Positions 1 to 11,191 are shown, counted from the stretch's first letter. The stretch: 64,000 nt of DNA from Mimachlamys varia (GCA_947623455.1 OX392533.1:34346229-34410228); one strand, 5' to 3'. The notes: generated from the sequence alone by a model not told the origin. Made by a program: numbers and translations.

Positions 1-392
1 ATCGGATAATTGAAAACCTGTTATGAAATGTTGCGTGAGAACGACGTGTGGATATGTAGCATTAAGAATGAATTAGCGGTATAGACAGTATTTTTGATAC
101 CAACTTCACATTAGACTATGCTTATAAAATTATAGCACAAAAATTGACCAATATTACAAAAAAAAAAGAAAACAGTGATATCCGGTTCATCTAAAGGTAG
201 ATTGTATCACTATCTGATTGATAACCTCTGTCTTCAGTTTTATCTACGCAAACCTATAGAAACTAAATATAAATGTATGTTTACTAAGCTTAGAACATCC
301 GCACACAAGTTAAATATAGAAATAGGCAGACATACTAATATTGTTCGAAGAAATAAAACGTGTAATAATTGTAATTTGGGAGACATCGAGGA

Positions 393-805
393 TGAGTCAC
401 ACACACACACACACACACCCACACCCTCACACACACACACACTACGTCATCTTTAATAATAGGGGGTGGCAGACTCTGCTGGTGGATATTTTAGTCTCCG
501 ATGTTTGCTGGAGCCTCCATAGCCATAGTTAATAATACATAATATACATTATTTTCGTAATACACGATTTGAAATTATACAGAACTAGCTTAATTTTACT
601 TCTAAATGCATCAATTAAAGGGGTTTAACGGACCTGACCCTTCTGTTTCTACGTTAGTTTAGAAATTTGAAATTCCCACCTTTTGGCCCCAAGCATCAAT
701 GAAGAGTCCTAGGTGACGGAAGAGCTGTATGGTGCAGTTTAATTCATTTTTTCGTCATACTGTATCGATTACTAAATTTAAAAGGTGCAGCACATGTTTG
801 TGTTA
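393..805 (+). mobile_element. Non-autonomous dispersed repeat (family R1) inserted in the LINE
   Basis: This block splits the LINE coding remnant exactly between DIEDE and FHFILICP. It starts with a CA microsatellite and then reads ACGTCATCTTTAATAATAGG, a GCTGGAGCCTCCATAGCC box, GACCTGACCCTTCTG and TTGGCCCCAAGCATCAATGA. It ends with a motif of about 46 bp (769-814) containing AAAAGGTGCAGCACATG and TTACGTCATCTTT. Relatives lie at 14568-14885 (reverse), 22616-22990, 35925-36240 and 58957-59204. No ORF or clear terminal inverted repeats are seen. The ACGTCATCTTT box at both ends suggests terminal direct repeats. Confidence 0.65.
398..442 (+). repeat. CA microsatellite
   Basis: Interrupted (CA)n with CCCACACCCT interruptions, at the left end of the R1 insertion. 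The counterpart in unit B is a shorter, uninterrupted (CA)n, so the locus has changed since the duplication. Confidence 0.95.
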
Positions 806-1358
806 CGTCATCTTTCATTTCATTTTGATATGTCCATTATACACATATGTATATAGATCTGAGAGTAAAATATATAAAACAATATTACTAAAAAAGTCCA
901 TCTGTTTTTTAATTAATCCAACTTCTAGCTGAGAATAATTTCAGAGAATTATCAAACTTAGGTAATATCTATACTTAGCTACATATAGACGTAACGTATA
1001 GGTAATGCATGTGTTGTATTGATAGTCATTTTTGACACTTTAATTACTAATTTTTTCACACTTTAATTACTTCAAAGATGATTATCGTCATAGATAATTA
1101 ATATTACTGGTTTAAAGAATCACTAATTAATGTGCAGTTACGTTGGGTATTACTTGTTTTACTAGTTTGTCTTTGTTGGTATGTACGATTTAGTCGAAGT
1201 TTATTATGTACGTGGCTGTACATTATGTAATAGATCGATTTCCATGTATGTAACACTTTCCTGTACAATATGAACTTCATGTTAAATTTGTCAATGTAAT
1301 ATATCTTTTTATACCTATAGGCCTTAGGACTTTTGGTTAATAAAGAACTTGAACTTGA

Positions 1359-2947
1359 GGTGTTTTATCAAAAGTGTGAATTGTATGCCCCACATACTTC
1401 ACGTTGCTCACAGGAGAATACAAATTTCTGCTTTAACTGAGGGTAGAAAACAAGCTCCTGTCATGCTTCGATTGTGCAAATGGGTTTGTTGACAAAGTTC
1501 ACAGACATATGTAATCCAATCAAAGTCTACCATGGACCATCTACATATGTACAACATTGACGGAATTACTTATGAATAAGACACGATAATTGTCAAAACC
1601 CTAGTATGCATATAAAGTCTGAAATAGATCTTCGAAAGCTAGACCTACCTTTTCGTTGGACTGAGCCGCCATCTTTAAAAGTACTATCCACAGCGCATAC
1701 ACGAAAGTGAATTTATGATTATTGAATAGACCTGGATGTCATTTGGGAATATGGAATAAAACGTTTGAATCCACCATACAGTGTTGGAAAAAGTGCAATA
1801 TTACATGTCAAAGGAAACATTCTGATAATAAAAATCGATACTGTCTCTATCAGCCATGAAATTTGACAATGACACCACATAAATATGATATCAACATAGA
1901 TAAAATAATTCACATATACATTCCCAAAAAAACCCATATTTTAGCAAAAATAAGATTCTGGTTGAGCTTGCTGCATAAAGACCTGACTATGTATCGAAAA
2001 AACATGCAAAATAATTCAGGTTGAATTACACTACTGGGATGCATTGAGGGAATACTGGCTTGATAAATATAACTTTACTTTCTCGCGAAATTTTTTATAT
2101 GTTAATCTAACTCATTTAAAAGCATGGCTCGACTGTATCTTTAAAGGTTCTTCTCTCATGCGTGTCTTTGAACTATCTGTGATATCCGGCTAGGTAGTAC
2201 GAGAGGACAGTACAACCTTACCGGATTTCCAGTCATGCGGTTTAACCCGTGGCCCACTCAAGATAATAAAGCAACGTTGAGCGCGGTCATTAGTTGAATG
2301 ATCCATTAAGATCGTAGGTGGAAGATGCAACTGTTAGACCTAGGTCTGTAAATCTGCATACCACGTTTTAATTAATTTGAATAGTGGCATATATATATAT
2401 ATGTTTATTACAGTTAATATTTTCATCTGAAATTATTTAGCATTTAAAAATAACGAAACTTGTTGATTCACAGTGCTACCACTCCACCCCCTCCTTATCT
2501 CGATTTAAAATCTTATGTTTACTGTTTATGTTTCCTCAGTCGCACTTACATGTAAACTTCACGTATACCCTGCAGGAAGGGCATCTGCTCCCCTTATTGT
2601 AATATCTCAATTTTGGCCTTTAGTTAAGCGTGAGGAAGACAACGGGTTCCGTCCCCTAGCCCAGACATACCAGGGTCTATAACGTCGTGTCTATTTCTGA
2701 ATAACAAGAGGCCCAAGGGCATTAACGGTTGTCTACTTACCAATTGAAAGTAATCATTTAAGCATTGAACTGTTACCAGATGTAGTATACAGTCGATATG
2801 AATACAATTTGGGTGACAGATAAATAAAATGTCGACCGTTAATACACAAACACATTTCTATTCAACTCAACAGGCGGAGCGTGAAAAGAAGTTTAAAATG
2901 TGCTTTAAAAAGGGTGTGCCGGCTATGTAGGATTTTGGACTGACTTT
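1359..2947. other. Non-coding, downstream half of unit A
   Basis: No supported gene. Bases 1740-1930 are homologous to 48170-48345 (unit C), marking the oldest shared part of the three units. A short AT microsatellite lies at 2388-2403. AACAAGAGGCCCAAGGGC at about 2702-2720 looks like the start of a common molluscan dispersed repeat. Confidence 0.6.
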
Positions 2948-3169
2948 AATTCGGTAAAACTATGGAAAAGTCAGATAAAATTATATTTCAATCGACAGCT
3001 TGCTGCATACACGTAAGCAAGCAGCGACAGACAAATGCAAACCAATACAACTCCTCTTCTACGGCGTTATATTGGTTTCCACATGTTTGTCGCTGCTTGA
3101 TTACCTGTGTGCAACAAGCTGTCGATTGAAATATAATTTAATCTGACTTTTTCATAGTTTTACCGAATT
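2948..3169. repeat. Long hairpin (inverted repeat), copy A
   Basis: Two arms of about 103 bp (2948-3050 and 3067-3169) are near-perfect reverse complements around a loop of about 16 bp. The outer ends are AATTCGGTAAAACTATG and CATAGTTTTACCGAATT. Such a structure would fold into a long stem and resembles a foldback MITE. No ORF. The same hairpin is at 25150-25371. Unit C keeps only something like the outer end of the right arm (about 50465-50495), so the hairpin may have formed or inserted after unit C split off. Confidence 0.85.
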
Positions 3170-5867
3170 GAAAGGTTTGCTTGAAAAGTATGCTCTCATG
3201 ATTAGAGATCGTACAGAAAGAGGGAGTTCAACTTTCTTGACATCAAGGTTTGTTTAATACAGTACAATACCAGTTTTCACAACGTTTCACGTCATGATCA
3301 CAACTGTATTTATGTTCTTAAACCAACATATAAAATTATACAATGTATGTGTTTTGAAACTATCGGCACAACTACTTACTTGGATGTGACCAAAATTTGA
3401 ATGGTGGGTGTCGTCGATGAAAAAGAGGACTCTTACTTAATGTAAATATTTCCAATGTTCCTAGTTTGCCTCTAGTTTAATCGATTTTGAGTTTGGCATA
3501 TGGTTTTGTTGACGTATTTTTCAAAGCCTATTATATACTTCCAAACTCATTCAGATAACCACTGTTCATGTGCTAAAGTATCATCAAGTTTCATGTTTTT
3601 CATAAAAATATCCGCGCCGTTGATTAGATAACATCGCATAGGGGGTCACGTTCTGGTGACCATTTGCATTGGTCAATAAAATGACTACTTTCAAAATCCT
3701 GAATGTAAAGATTTAAGGCGAAAAAACTTGCATCAGAACATGACCTCTTATGTCATGTTGTCAGATCCTAGCGTAACGGCGTGAGAGCAAGGATCTCAAT
3801 GTTAATAAGATTGCTACATTTATTATACTTACATCGATTCTGCCTGTTTTTCAAGTTCTTGTAACTTCTTTTTAACATGCCAAACTTTATTGAATGTGCT
3901 ATAATCTAGATTTTGATAAAACAATGCCTATTCCAAACACATTAACATTGAATATCTACATCAATATATAAACTCTATCAGATCGAGTGGGGCGCGGGGG
4001 ATAATGCGGGTTTTGCAGCTTTACAATATAGACGAAGATTGTTATTTATGAAATTGACAAATGTACTGGCCAAGGCCTTGCTACATTGAGGCTACGCTTC
4101 AGGCAATTTAGCAAGTGACGGACGAACAACTGGGCCGACACCAATGCATTATATATAATATGAATTTTCTTGCCATAAATAGAAGTACATTTTGTCACAA
4201 CAAAGCTCCGATGAGAACGGGCAAGAACATATATCGATTTTTTTAAACATATTAAGAGTCATTTTTATACACACTTGTGTAATAGCGATAGTATTAAGTT
4301 GATCAGCAAACCATTATATGTAACCATGACTGAATTTAAACTCCGTTGAGCTAGCTCCACCAAATCATTTCATATTCATTGCAATATCGTCGAGTGAAGG
4401 TTTACAATTCTCATCAAATATACTTTAGCAAATATCGCCAATGAACTGCTGTTAAAAATTGCCTTTAGAATTGATGTTTTAGTGTCAATGCATGTGTAGT
4501 AATCCTGAATCCGAACATACAAGTAGGCCTACATATAATAACGCACGTGTTTGTAACAATCTTGATTTTAGAATTTCACTTACCATTCATAATAAAATCC
4601 CCAGAACACTCAATGTACGTCGTTACTTCCCTTTTTTAATTAATGTATTGCTTCTGAAAACGGCATATTACCACTTTTTTTTTGTTTTCGAGACGCCACC
4701 AGCAGTACGCGTAGTAAACTTCTGCTATTTGTTGACGAAGGTGTCGTCAACTGACTTTACTTTGGTTATATAGTGTTGTCTCTAGGCGTGTTACTTTATA
4801 CTAATCCTGCAACTCCAAGCCGACACCGCGAATAGATTCCATATTAAACAACAACAAAAATAAAATGAATACAGTCACAAACAGTTTACAAATTACTTTA
4901 TTTGAACAAAGTTACAAATATTTTAATATACGTATTTGCTCATCGCGGTGTATTGGACGTGTGTGAAAAAAGAGTTGCTTCCCCTTGCTCCACATAGAAT
5001 TTTTTTTTGTCCGATGGTAGCCATCCTGTAGAAAAACCGGAAATATATCAAAGTTGGCTTACTCAGTTGTATTATCAGTTTACGTTGTAATCCATCTACA
5101 AAACTTTTTTAATTGTTTTTCTTCGATATTTAAAGCCTTTCTTATATTGTAGGAAGATATTGATTGGGTTTCTTAACGGTCATAATGGAAGTCTTTTATC
5201 AACAACTTCCTTTAGATTGAATGACTTTGGTATGCTGTGCTGGATGATAAGTCGTTGATGTTGTTTGTTGTTTGTACCTATAATGCTTATATTTTTATAT
5301 CAAATCTGTAATAAGGTGTGTTTATTTTTTAGTGGTGTTCCTATCGCCGTCCTACCTCTGTGTATTGTGTTGTACTGGTTAAATATAATTTGCAGTCATA
5401 TATATGCATGGCCAATCGCCATAAAGAGCTTGTCACTCAGGGTAATAATTTTACTATTCAGGTATCGACAGCTAATCAATCGCTTAATGCATACTGTTTT
5501 TACAGTTTTATTTCGTTATAGAAATAAATAATTGTTCTGTTCGTCAATCTTTTATCGTTCAGGTTGAGTACCTACAGATAAATACTAAAATTTCGTTGTG
5601 ATAACGCGGTGACGTAGGAATGCTACTTGATGCGTGACTTGTATTTATCTAGCATCGTGAATAAAAATAATTCAGCTCGCTCAGTATACGGGGTTTTATT
5701 AGGTGTACACGAACACATTGGAGCTTACCTCGAAGCAGAGGGGACAATTGGACGCGGGCGGTTTTAATGACTAATATAATTTGATGTTTGTTTGATGACG
5801 TTATAAACAAAGTACTACTTTTTGCCCAAAACAGATTGTTTGCTTTGGCCACTGTACATCGTGCTAC
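3170..5867. other. Non-coding, unit A, with MITE relic
   Basis: No convincing coding sequence. The part near 3170-3340 aligns in diverged form with 50470-50610 and 53530-53600 of unit C. Bases 3610-3812 resemble the inside and right end of the CAATCTGATT MITE family (GGTCACGTTCTGGTGACC, GTGAGAGCAAGGATCTC) but lack clean termini. The short ORFs at 4492-4773 and 5265-5531 have no recognisable motif and are probably chance. Confidence 0.5.
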
Positions 5868-6101
5868 ATCGATGCGCCGCGTTGGCCGAGTGGTTAAGGT
5901 GTTTAGACATTCTACCAAAAGCCCTCCAACTCTGGATTGCGAGTTCGAATCGAACGTGGGGCAGTTGCCAGGTACTGACTGCAGGTCGGTGGTTTTTCTC
6001 CGGGTACTCCAGCTTTCCTCCACCTCTAATACCTGGCACGTCCTAAATGACCCTGGCTGTTAATAGGACGTAAAACAAAATAAACCAAACCAAATCGATG
6101 C
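5868..6101 (+). mobile_element. tRNA-derived SINE with 8 bp target-site duplication (unit A)
   Basis: The element (5876-6093) is flanked on both sides by ATCGATGC (5868-5875 and 6094-6101). Its head carries a pol III A box, TGGCCGAGTGGTTAAGG (5883-5899), and a B box, GAGTTCGAATC (5941-5951). It continues into the conserved core seen in molluscan SINEs, with TTTTTCTCCGGGTACTCC and CTTTCCTCCACC. It ends in a LINE-like tail, AATAAACCAAACCAAA. The tRNA-like head resembles a long-variable-arm tRNA (Leu/Ser type). It has both promoter boxes and could in principle be transcribed. Confidence 0.92.
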
Positions 6102-6765
6102 ACCGTCCAATTCCCAAGTCGTTTGATATAGGAGACCATTATACGATTCTTGGTACCTACATCCAGCCACTGCTCCTAAACCACAAGAGTTATATCCCGT
6201 ACTCGTCTTGCTGAAACCTCATCAATGAATGATGTTAGCATGATCACAAAACGACCTTCGCATGCCGTGGCATTTTCATTATCCAAAAAAAGCATGTCTC
6301 GTTTCAATCCAAACTCCTCTTTAAATAACCGTGTGTTCCATTTCCACTAATCATATTTTGTTACAAACAAGTAGGGGTTGAGGTGTTCCAGAGTTCGTCC
6401 TTGTGAACTTGGACTATCATGGAGGCATTTCACCCGCCACCGTCATTGGTACGTCACAATGAGCGTAGACTTAGTACGCGCCAAATTTGAAAGACAGTCG
6501 GTGATTGATTGATAAGATATCAATGCCCATTCATAAAAAAACCCACCTATGTTAATTATGAAAAATATTTAAATGTTCATCCGGAGAAGGCTAATTAATT
6601 TTGTAATGCCATGTTATAATAAAGTTTATACTAAAAATAATCTTGATAATTGCTTAGCCTATCGATGTATAGACCGCAAAACGAGTGGCACACTTTTCAT
6701 AAACAGGATCGCGGTTTATTTAGAGTGCACTTCGAACTATACATAGAGGCCTATTTGTAAAAGTG
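6102..6765. other. Non-coding, with eroded hairpin remnant
   Basis: No gene supported. At about 6672-6728 the CGCGGTTTATTTAGAGTG block and its neighbours match the centre of the hairpin at 15911-16060, but the left arm is degraded. TATAG/CTATA edges remain. Confidence 0.5.
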
Positions 6766-7540
6766 CAGGAGAACAAGAACAGGTGTTGCAGAAGATTAAG
6801 CTTTTTATGCTTCATCGACGACACCCGCCATGTAGATTTTGGTAACATCCAAGAACACTTCAAGTCTCGAAACGAGAACCGAGTCATCATTGTCAAACAA
6901 GTGCAAATACTAATGAGCACACTCACCAACGCTCATCTTCATATCACACAAAGATACAGATGTCTAAATGAGACAAAGATGGCGACTATAGAGCTTACCC
7001 ATAGTTCTGATCAACCTGAATCTCTCGAAACCCTGTGTTTGTTTGGCAGCAGTCGACATCGGTCACGAAAATCATGATATTCAGAGCAAGCCATCGAACA
7101 ACGGAATAACTGCGACATATAAACACCATAGGTTAGAGAAGCAGGGATGTTACTATCAAGAACGTTCACGATCAAAAAATCGAATTCGTCACGTTTATCG
7201 TATATACACACAAATGTAGCTGATGACGACTAGTCTGTTGCGTCTTATATTTCAAGTGCAGAAGGGTATATACGATCGATATGGTCAGCACACTTGGTTT
7301 ACAGTTTTATGGTCGCTTTATTTATCCCATTGAAAAAAAATTCTATATCTTCTGTGTGATATGAAGATGGACGTTTTGGAGTGTGCTCATTAGTATGCTT
7401 ACTTGTTGCGATTGACAATGATTCGGTTCTCATTTAGAGGGCTTGATTTCTACTTGGATGTGACAAAGATTTACATGACGGTCGTTGTCGATGAAGCAGA
7501 AGACGCTTTCTCTCCGGCATATCTTGTACTTTCCTTTTTT
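6766..7540. repeat. Inverted pair of a ~190 bp dispersed repeat (family R2), copy A
   Basis: The left arm (6766-6957) is the diverged reverse complement of the right arm (7344-7540). In the right-arm direction the unit reads GATATGAAGATGGACGTTTT, GTGTGCTCATTAGTATG, GACAATGATTCGGTTCTCAT, TGGATGTGACAAAGATTTAC and GTCGATGAAGCAGAAGACGC. Solo reverse copies occur at 19370-19545 and 34420-34605. One frame reads LDVTKIYM..VVDEAEDA, coding-like over a short distance, but stops and indels differ between copies, so no gene is called. Confidence 0.7.
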
Positions 7541-7624
7541 ATGCCATACCGTGGCGTCTGTCGTTGGTCAACAATCGACTTCTTCATAACCGCTCAACGG
7601 AATTTGATCAGAAGCATCTCTAGA

Positions 7625-7820
7625 AGAGAATGGGGACTCAAAATTGTACTAATGATTGGACTGACTCCCCGGGGGCCTGGGTCAAAAGGGGTGATTTTGG
7701 ACTGTATTGATACAAATTACTTCTTCTCTCTGAAACCAAACAATAGATATCACCAATATTTGCCTGGTAGCATCAGTATGGGGCGGGGATTCAAATTGTG
7801 CAAATAGTGGGACTGACCCC

Positions 7821-7851
<31 letters not shown>

Positions 7852-8150
7852 CTGAGGGTTCGGCCAAAAGTGTTTCACTTGGCATTATTGATATTTACAA
7901 CTTCTTTTCTAGATCTTAGCAATGCATGACATTTACATTTCTGTGGTAGCCCATTTCTATTCATACGAATGATCGAGCTGACCCCCAGGGGTCTGATGGC
8001 CGGGGCCAAAATTAGTCCATTTGGCAATATAGGTTTAACTTTTAAGTGATTGAGATGCCAGTCGAAAACTATATGTACAATTGCTGGGAGAAAAGAGTCC
8101 ATCGCAAACATGATTTTAGATTTCATACCAGGGTCTGCCACTCCCTTGTT
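7625..8150 (+). repeat. Diverged tandem repeat, ~170 bp period, copy A
   Basis: Successive units carry TGGACTGACTCCCCGGGGGCC, GGGACTGACCCC and GAGCTGACCCCCAGGGG, each followed by a GGCCAAAA or GTCAAAAG block and a stretch ending in AATTG. Roughly three diverged units. A 29-base G run lies inside the second one. Confidence 0.6.
7823..7851 (+). repeat. Poly-G run (29 G) after 6 C
   Basis: The matching site in unit B (29997-30002) has only 6 G after 5 C, in otherwise nearly identical sequence. The tract therefore expanded in unit A, contracted in unit B, or is an assembly artefact. A run this long can form stacked G-quadruplexes. Confidence 0.9.
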
Positions 8151-8790
8151 GGCTTAACTAGTTAGTCATAAATTTAGATATGTTCGGATCCCCACCAAAA
8201 CTATATATATACAATTACTGAGCATAAAGAGACGATCACAAATTTGATTTAAAGTGTTACCACGGGGTCTGCCACGCTCTTTCAGGCTTACCTATTGAGT
8301 AATAACTTTTAAATGATTGAGATCGTCACTGTTAAACTATATATTGCTTAGCATTAAGAGACGATCAAAATAATGATTTAAGATTTTAACCCAGTGTCAG
8401 CCACAGCGTTACAGACTTAATTAGTGTGTCCCAACTTTCAAACTTTTGAGATCTTCACCCTAAAATATATTTACAATTGCTGAGGATAAAGAGACAATCA
8501 CAAATGTAAATTCTAGATTTTACCCAAGGGTCTGCCACGCCCTTGCCAACTTAACTGTTGAGTTATCACTTTTAAATTGTTTAGATCCCCATCCGCAAAC
8601 TGTATACAATTACTTTGTATTAAGAGACGATCACAATCATGCTCTTTAAATTTACACCAGGCCAAGCTCTTTCAGTCTTGACTCCCGAGTCTTAACACTT
8701 GAATGGTTGAAATTCTCACCCCATAACTATCTATACAATTACCCGACATAAAGAGACTAACACAATCATGGTGTCTGGCGCACTCATGGC
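8150..8790 (+). repeat. Diverged tandem repeat, ~125-135 bp period, copy A
   Basis: About five units, each with GGGTCTGCCAC-like, GAGTTATCACTTTTAAAT-like, CCCCATCCGCAAACT-like, ATACAATTGCTGAG-like and TAAAGAGACGATCACAA-like blocks in the same order. Units are highly diverged, so the array is old. Non-coding. Confidence 0.7.
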
Positions 8791-10156
8791 TTATCAGTTG
8801 ATTTCGAAAATAGGTTAGATACCAACAAAATTCACCACCAAACTTTTAATTTATACCCATATGCTTCATCAATTGGTATTTTTGTCATTCACTCCCCATG
8901 GTATCCATTTGGAAAATATTTTATCATGATAACCTACATACCAATGTATCCAGGTTAACGATACGGCACCTCTCGGTCTCTTGTTTCATTGTAACAATCA
9001 GTTCATTTAAAATGATTTAATCACACAAAAAATAGCATTTGCAAAACGTAAAAAACAACTGTTCCCATTGCAGGTCTACAAGAATTAAAAACCTACTTCT
9101 CAAATGCATTCCATATTTGTCATTAAAAGCATTTAGCAGGTATATCCGGTTTTGAGGATTCAGAAAAAATCCTACAACTGAACGTTCATTTAATACAATA
9201 TTTTTCGACATACTATTACAAAATTAAAAAGGTGCAGCATATGAGTGTGAAACGTCATCTGTATCGCCTATTCTATGAACAAAATTGACATATTTGAATA
9301 TTGATATTGTTGTATTTGGTTAAATCAAATAACCGGCAAATGTGTTCGTAAACCAGTCTTTCAAAGAATAACATTTATTCTTTGATTTTAGTACTTGATT
9401 TGCAGTAACCACAAATTATCCATAGTGTTGTCAAATATCATTTTCATAGTTATAAAAAGCGTTCTCTCTATGTGAAGCCTACATGTAAGCCAAGGGCGAA
9501 TCCCGTTCCGATAATCGCAATAATCGCAATCCATTATTTTGTTGGTTTTTTTATCCAACATAAGCAACGGAAAAGCACACGCAAATGACTTCGGTAAACA
9601 GTTCAAAACATATATAATGAGGTGGTCATTCCGAAGCAGTATCGTAGCGTCGTTGTTCTTTGAAAGAATACAGTCTCTGTAGCTTGTTGAATCTTGCTTG
9701 ATCGCTAAAACGGACAGATTATCATACCTATGCCTGGCAGCAAAATGATATTCACCATCATCAAATTAACACTAAGGATGAAAACATCATATCTGTGCTC
9801 ACTCTAGCCATTAGCATTTTCGTTATTAACGAAATGAAATGCTTATTTGCTAAAACAAAATTTGTGCCTTTAGTTACTTTTGCTAAAGGAATTTGTGCTG
9901 AATAAACCATTTTCATAAACACTGACTCCCTATCAATGTATAATAAGAATTGATCCAATTCAATGAATGGTATGTTAAATACTTCAGAACTTGTATCAAT
10001 ATTAGCCTAACACTTGAGTTTTGACTCTACTAATGAGTAAAAGTTGCAAAAGGAAATTTGTATTTGCTAAAAAAGTAAAGTGGTCTTCAGTGACATTTGC
10101 TAAAACATTTTTCAGACTAGAGTGAGCACAGCATATCGAAATAATGTTTTTTAACA
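8791..10156. other. 3' side of gene A: non-coding
   Basis: Downstream flank of gene A on the minus strand. A solo copy of the 46 bp R1 end motif lies at 9217-9260 (AAAAAGGTGCAGCATATG...AACGTCATCT). TTTATT at about 9373 is AATAAA on the minus strand, about 780 bases past the stop, and is a possible poly(A) signal. Near-identical to 30920-32310. Confidence 0.5.
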
Positions 10157-11191
10157 TTACAAGTTACGATAAATCTTTGTCTTTAAATGGTAATACCATG
10201 CTGTCTTTATGTCGTCTGGATTTTCGTAGAGATGGGAGGCTATTGCAGTGTCGAATTCTTCATCGTCTAAATAGATTTTCTTTCTGATGTGGACTCCTGG
10301 ATGGTGTATTGGTCTCACGGCGAGTTTATACGCAATAATTGCAAGAAACACGTCATCGAATTTAAAATGCTTAGTAAATTGGATAGCAATCTGGAGTGTT
10401 TTTACATATTCCATCGACATCATAAGTGCACCGGCACTAATAAAAGGCGGGTACTTGTCAAAAGGATAGTCTTCAAATGGCATATACCATTTCTGAGCAG
10501 GGCCTCTCTGTGGAATATCGTTAAACACGAATCCCGCGAAGAGGGAGCGAACTGTGCTATACGATAGCCCGTGTAGATACTTTAAAAGGAAATCTGTGGC
10601 AACGTAAAAATCATCATCTACAATCATAACAAATTTCGCTTTTGGACAATACTTAACGCACCAATTGATGCCTCCAACAGTTTTGTATGTGTTCTTGTAA
10701 TAATCATCAATATATGTCATCTGAACGATGTCCTCATACCTCTCTTCTTCCAATGAAACACGTTCATTAATTGAGGCATTTGTAGTTTGTGCAAGAAGAA
10801 AAGCATGGCGGATGATGTCGTGTTTGAAATACTTCCGGTTAGTCCAGGTTTCCCTGATAGCTTGTCGTCGATCGAAATTAGCCGGTGCAGACTTGATCAT
10901 AAATAAAAGTGTAATTTCTTCATTGGATTCACAAATATTTTCTCTCGGTTTTACATATGTATACGGATAAACATTGATAGGTTTGACAGTTGTGTTACCC
11001 GATTGGCTATTGTTGAAAATTAATTCTCTGTAATTAAAGTCAATAGGATAATGAAACTTATCAAAGGGGACCTCTCTCTCATGTCTTTCATTTCTTAAAG
11101 GCCTACTTTTCAAGACGGTCAGGACAAAGACAGAGAGTGTAATAAGGAACATCATACCAGCTGTCCAATATCTTAAATGCAGGACTTTCAT
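10157..11191 (-). CDS. GT31 beta-1,3-galactosyltransferase-like, gene A (chimeric 5' end)
   Basis: This 344-residue protein transfers a sugar, by family most likely galactose or GlcNAc from a UDP donor in beta-1,3 linkage, in the Golgi lumen. Layout: short cytosolic tail, signal anchor at about residues 12-27 (GMMFLITLSVFVLTVL), stem to about 85, then the catalytic domain. Family landmarks are FMIKSAPANFDRRQAIRETW (97-116), DIVQMTYIDDYYKNTYKT (154-171), the metal-binding DDD (192-194), KWYMPFEDYPFDKYPPFIS (234-252) and FDDVFLAIIAYKL (278-290) with HH at 296-297. D280 lies where the family has its catalytic acidic residue. Residue 291 is Ala, where gene C has the family-typical Gly. N-glycosylation sequons at N60, N66 and N138. 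Length is normal and the gene is intact in one exon, as usual for B3GALT genes. The catalytic part is nearly identical to gene B; residues 1 to about 45 and the 5' flank are not. The exact acceptor cannot be read from sequence. Confidence 0.93.
   Translation of the reverse strand: MKVLHLRYWTAGMMFLITLSVFVLTVLKSRPLRNERHEREVPFDKFHYPIDFNYRELIFNNSQSGNTTVKPINVYPYTYVKPRENICESNEEITLLFMIKSAPANFDRRQAIRETWTNRKYFKHDIIRHAFLLAQTTNASINERVSLEEERYEDIVQMTYIDDYYKNTYKTVGGINWCVKYCPKAKFVMIVDDDFYVATDFLLKYLHGLSYSTVRSLFAGFVFNDIPQRGPAQKWYMPFEDYPFDKYPPFISAGALMMSMEYVKTLQIAIQFTKHFKFDDVFLAIIAYKLAVRPIHHPGVHIRKKIYLDDEEFDTAIASHLYENPDDIKTAWYYHLKTKIYRNL

Larger units (their letters stand above)
1..1358 (+). mobile_element. CR1-like LINE relic, C-terminal RT region and 3' UTR (unit A)
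   Basis: An open stretch at 175-395 encodes the C-terminal tail typical of CR1/Jockey-type LINE polyproteins: SSKGRLYHYL, then KLRTSAHKLNIEIGR, then a Cys-x2-Cys pair (CNNCN) followed by DIEDE. The expected continuation, FHFILICPLY, appears only at about 806, because another repeat (393-805) is inserted between the two halves. After the coding remnant comes a 3' UTR ending near 1358 in a short 6-mer tail (GAACTT repeated), as CR1-like elements have instead of poly(A). The 5' part is off the window; the copy at 22075-23542 shows more of it. Stop codons and the insertion make it inactive. Confidence 0.8.
1..11065. repeat. Segmental duplication, copy A (left edge cut by the window)
   Basis: This stretch is nearly identical, in the same order and orientation, to 22224-33215. 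The offset starts at 22223 and drifts to about 22154 through small indels. Shared landmarks are the LINE relic, the 222 bp hairpin, the SINE with its target duplication, the inverted repeat pair, the two tandem arrays and the GT31 catalytic domain. Copy A begins before base 1, because copy B continues leftwards without a break at the matching point. Near-identity ends inside gene A at about 11035-11075. Further right, units A and B are still alignable in places but clearly diverged. Confidence 0.95.

Noticed and set aside
398..442. CRISPR-like or regulatory array at the CA repeat
   Set aside because: It is a simple dinucleotide microsatellite.
4492..4773. 93-codon ORF repeated at 26694
   Set aside because: The B copy is frameshifted and shorter despite near-identical DNA, so the frame is not maintained.
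5876..5960. Possible true tRNA gene
   Set aside because: A and B boxes are present, but the sequence runs into a SINE core with tail and target duplication, and a normal acceptor stem is not seen.
5649..6063. Several overlapping ORFs of 74-124 codons on both strands
   Set aside because: They overlap the tRNA-derived SINE and its flank; overlapping open frames on both strands reflect the SINE sequence, not a gene.
7682..7885. Proline-rich ORF (minus strand)
   Set aside because: The proline run is the translation of the poly-G tract.
2702..8985. AACAAGAG...CTCTTGTT as terminal repeats of one 6.3 kb element
   Set aside because: Only about ten scattered bases agree, and the SINE, arrays and hairpin between them have their own boundaries.
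10287..10970. Plus-strand ORFs opposite gene A (and at the same place in B and C)
   Set aside because: They are antisense shadows of the GT31 coding sequence, and their similarity between copies follows from the minus-strand protein.
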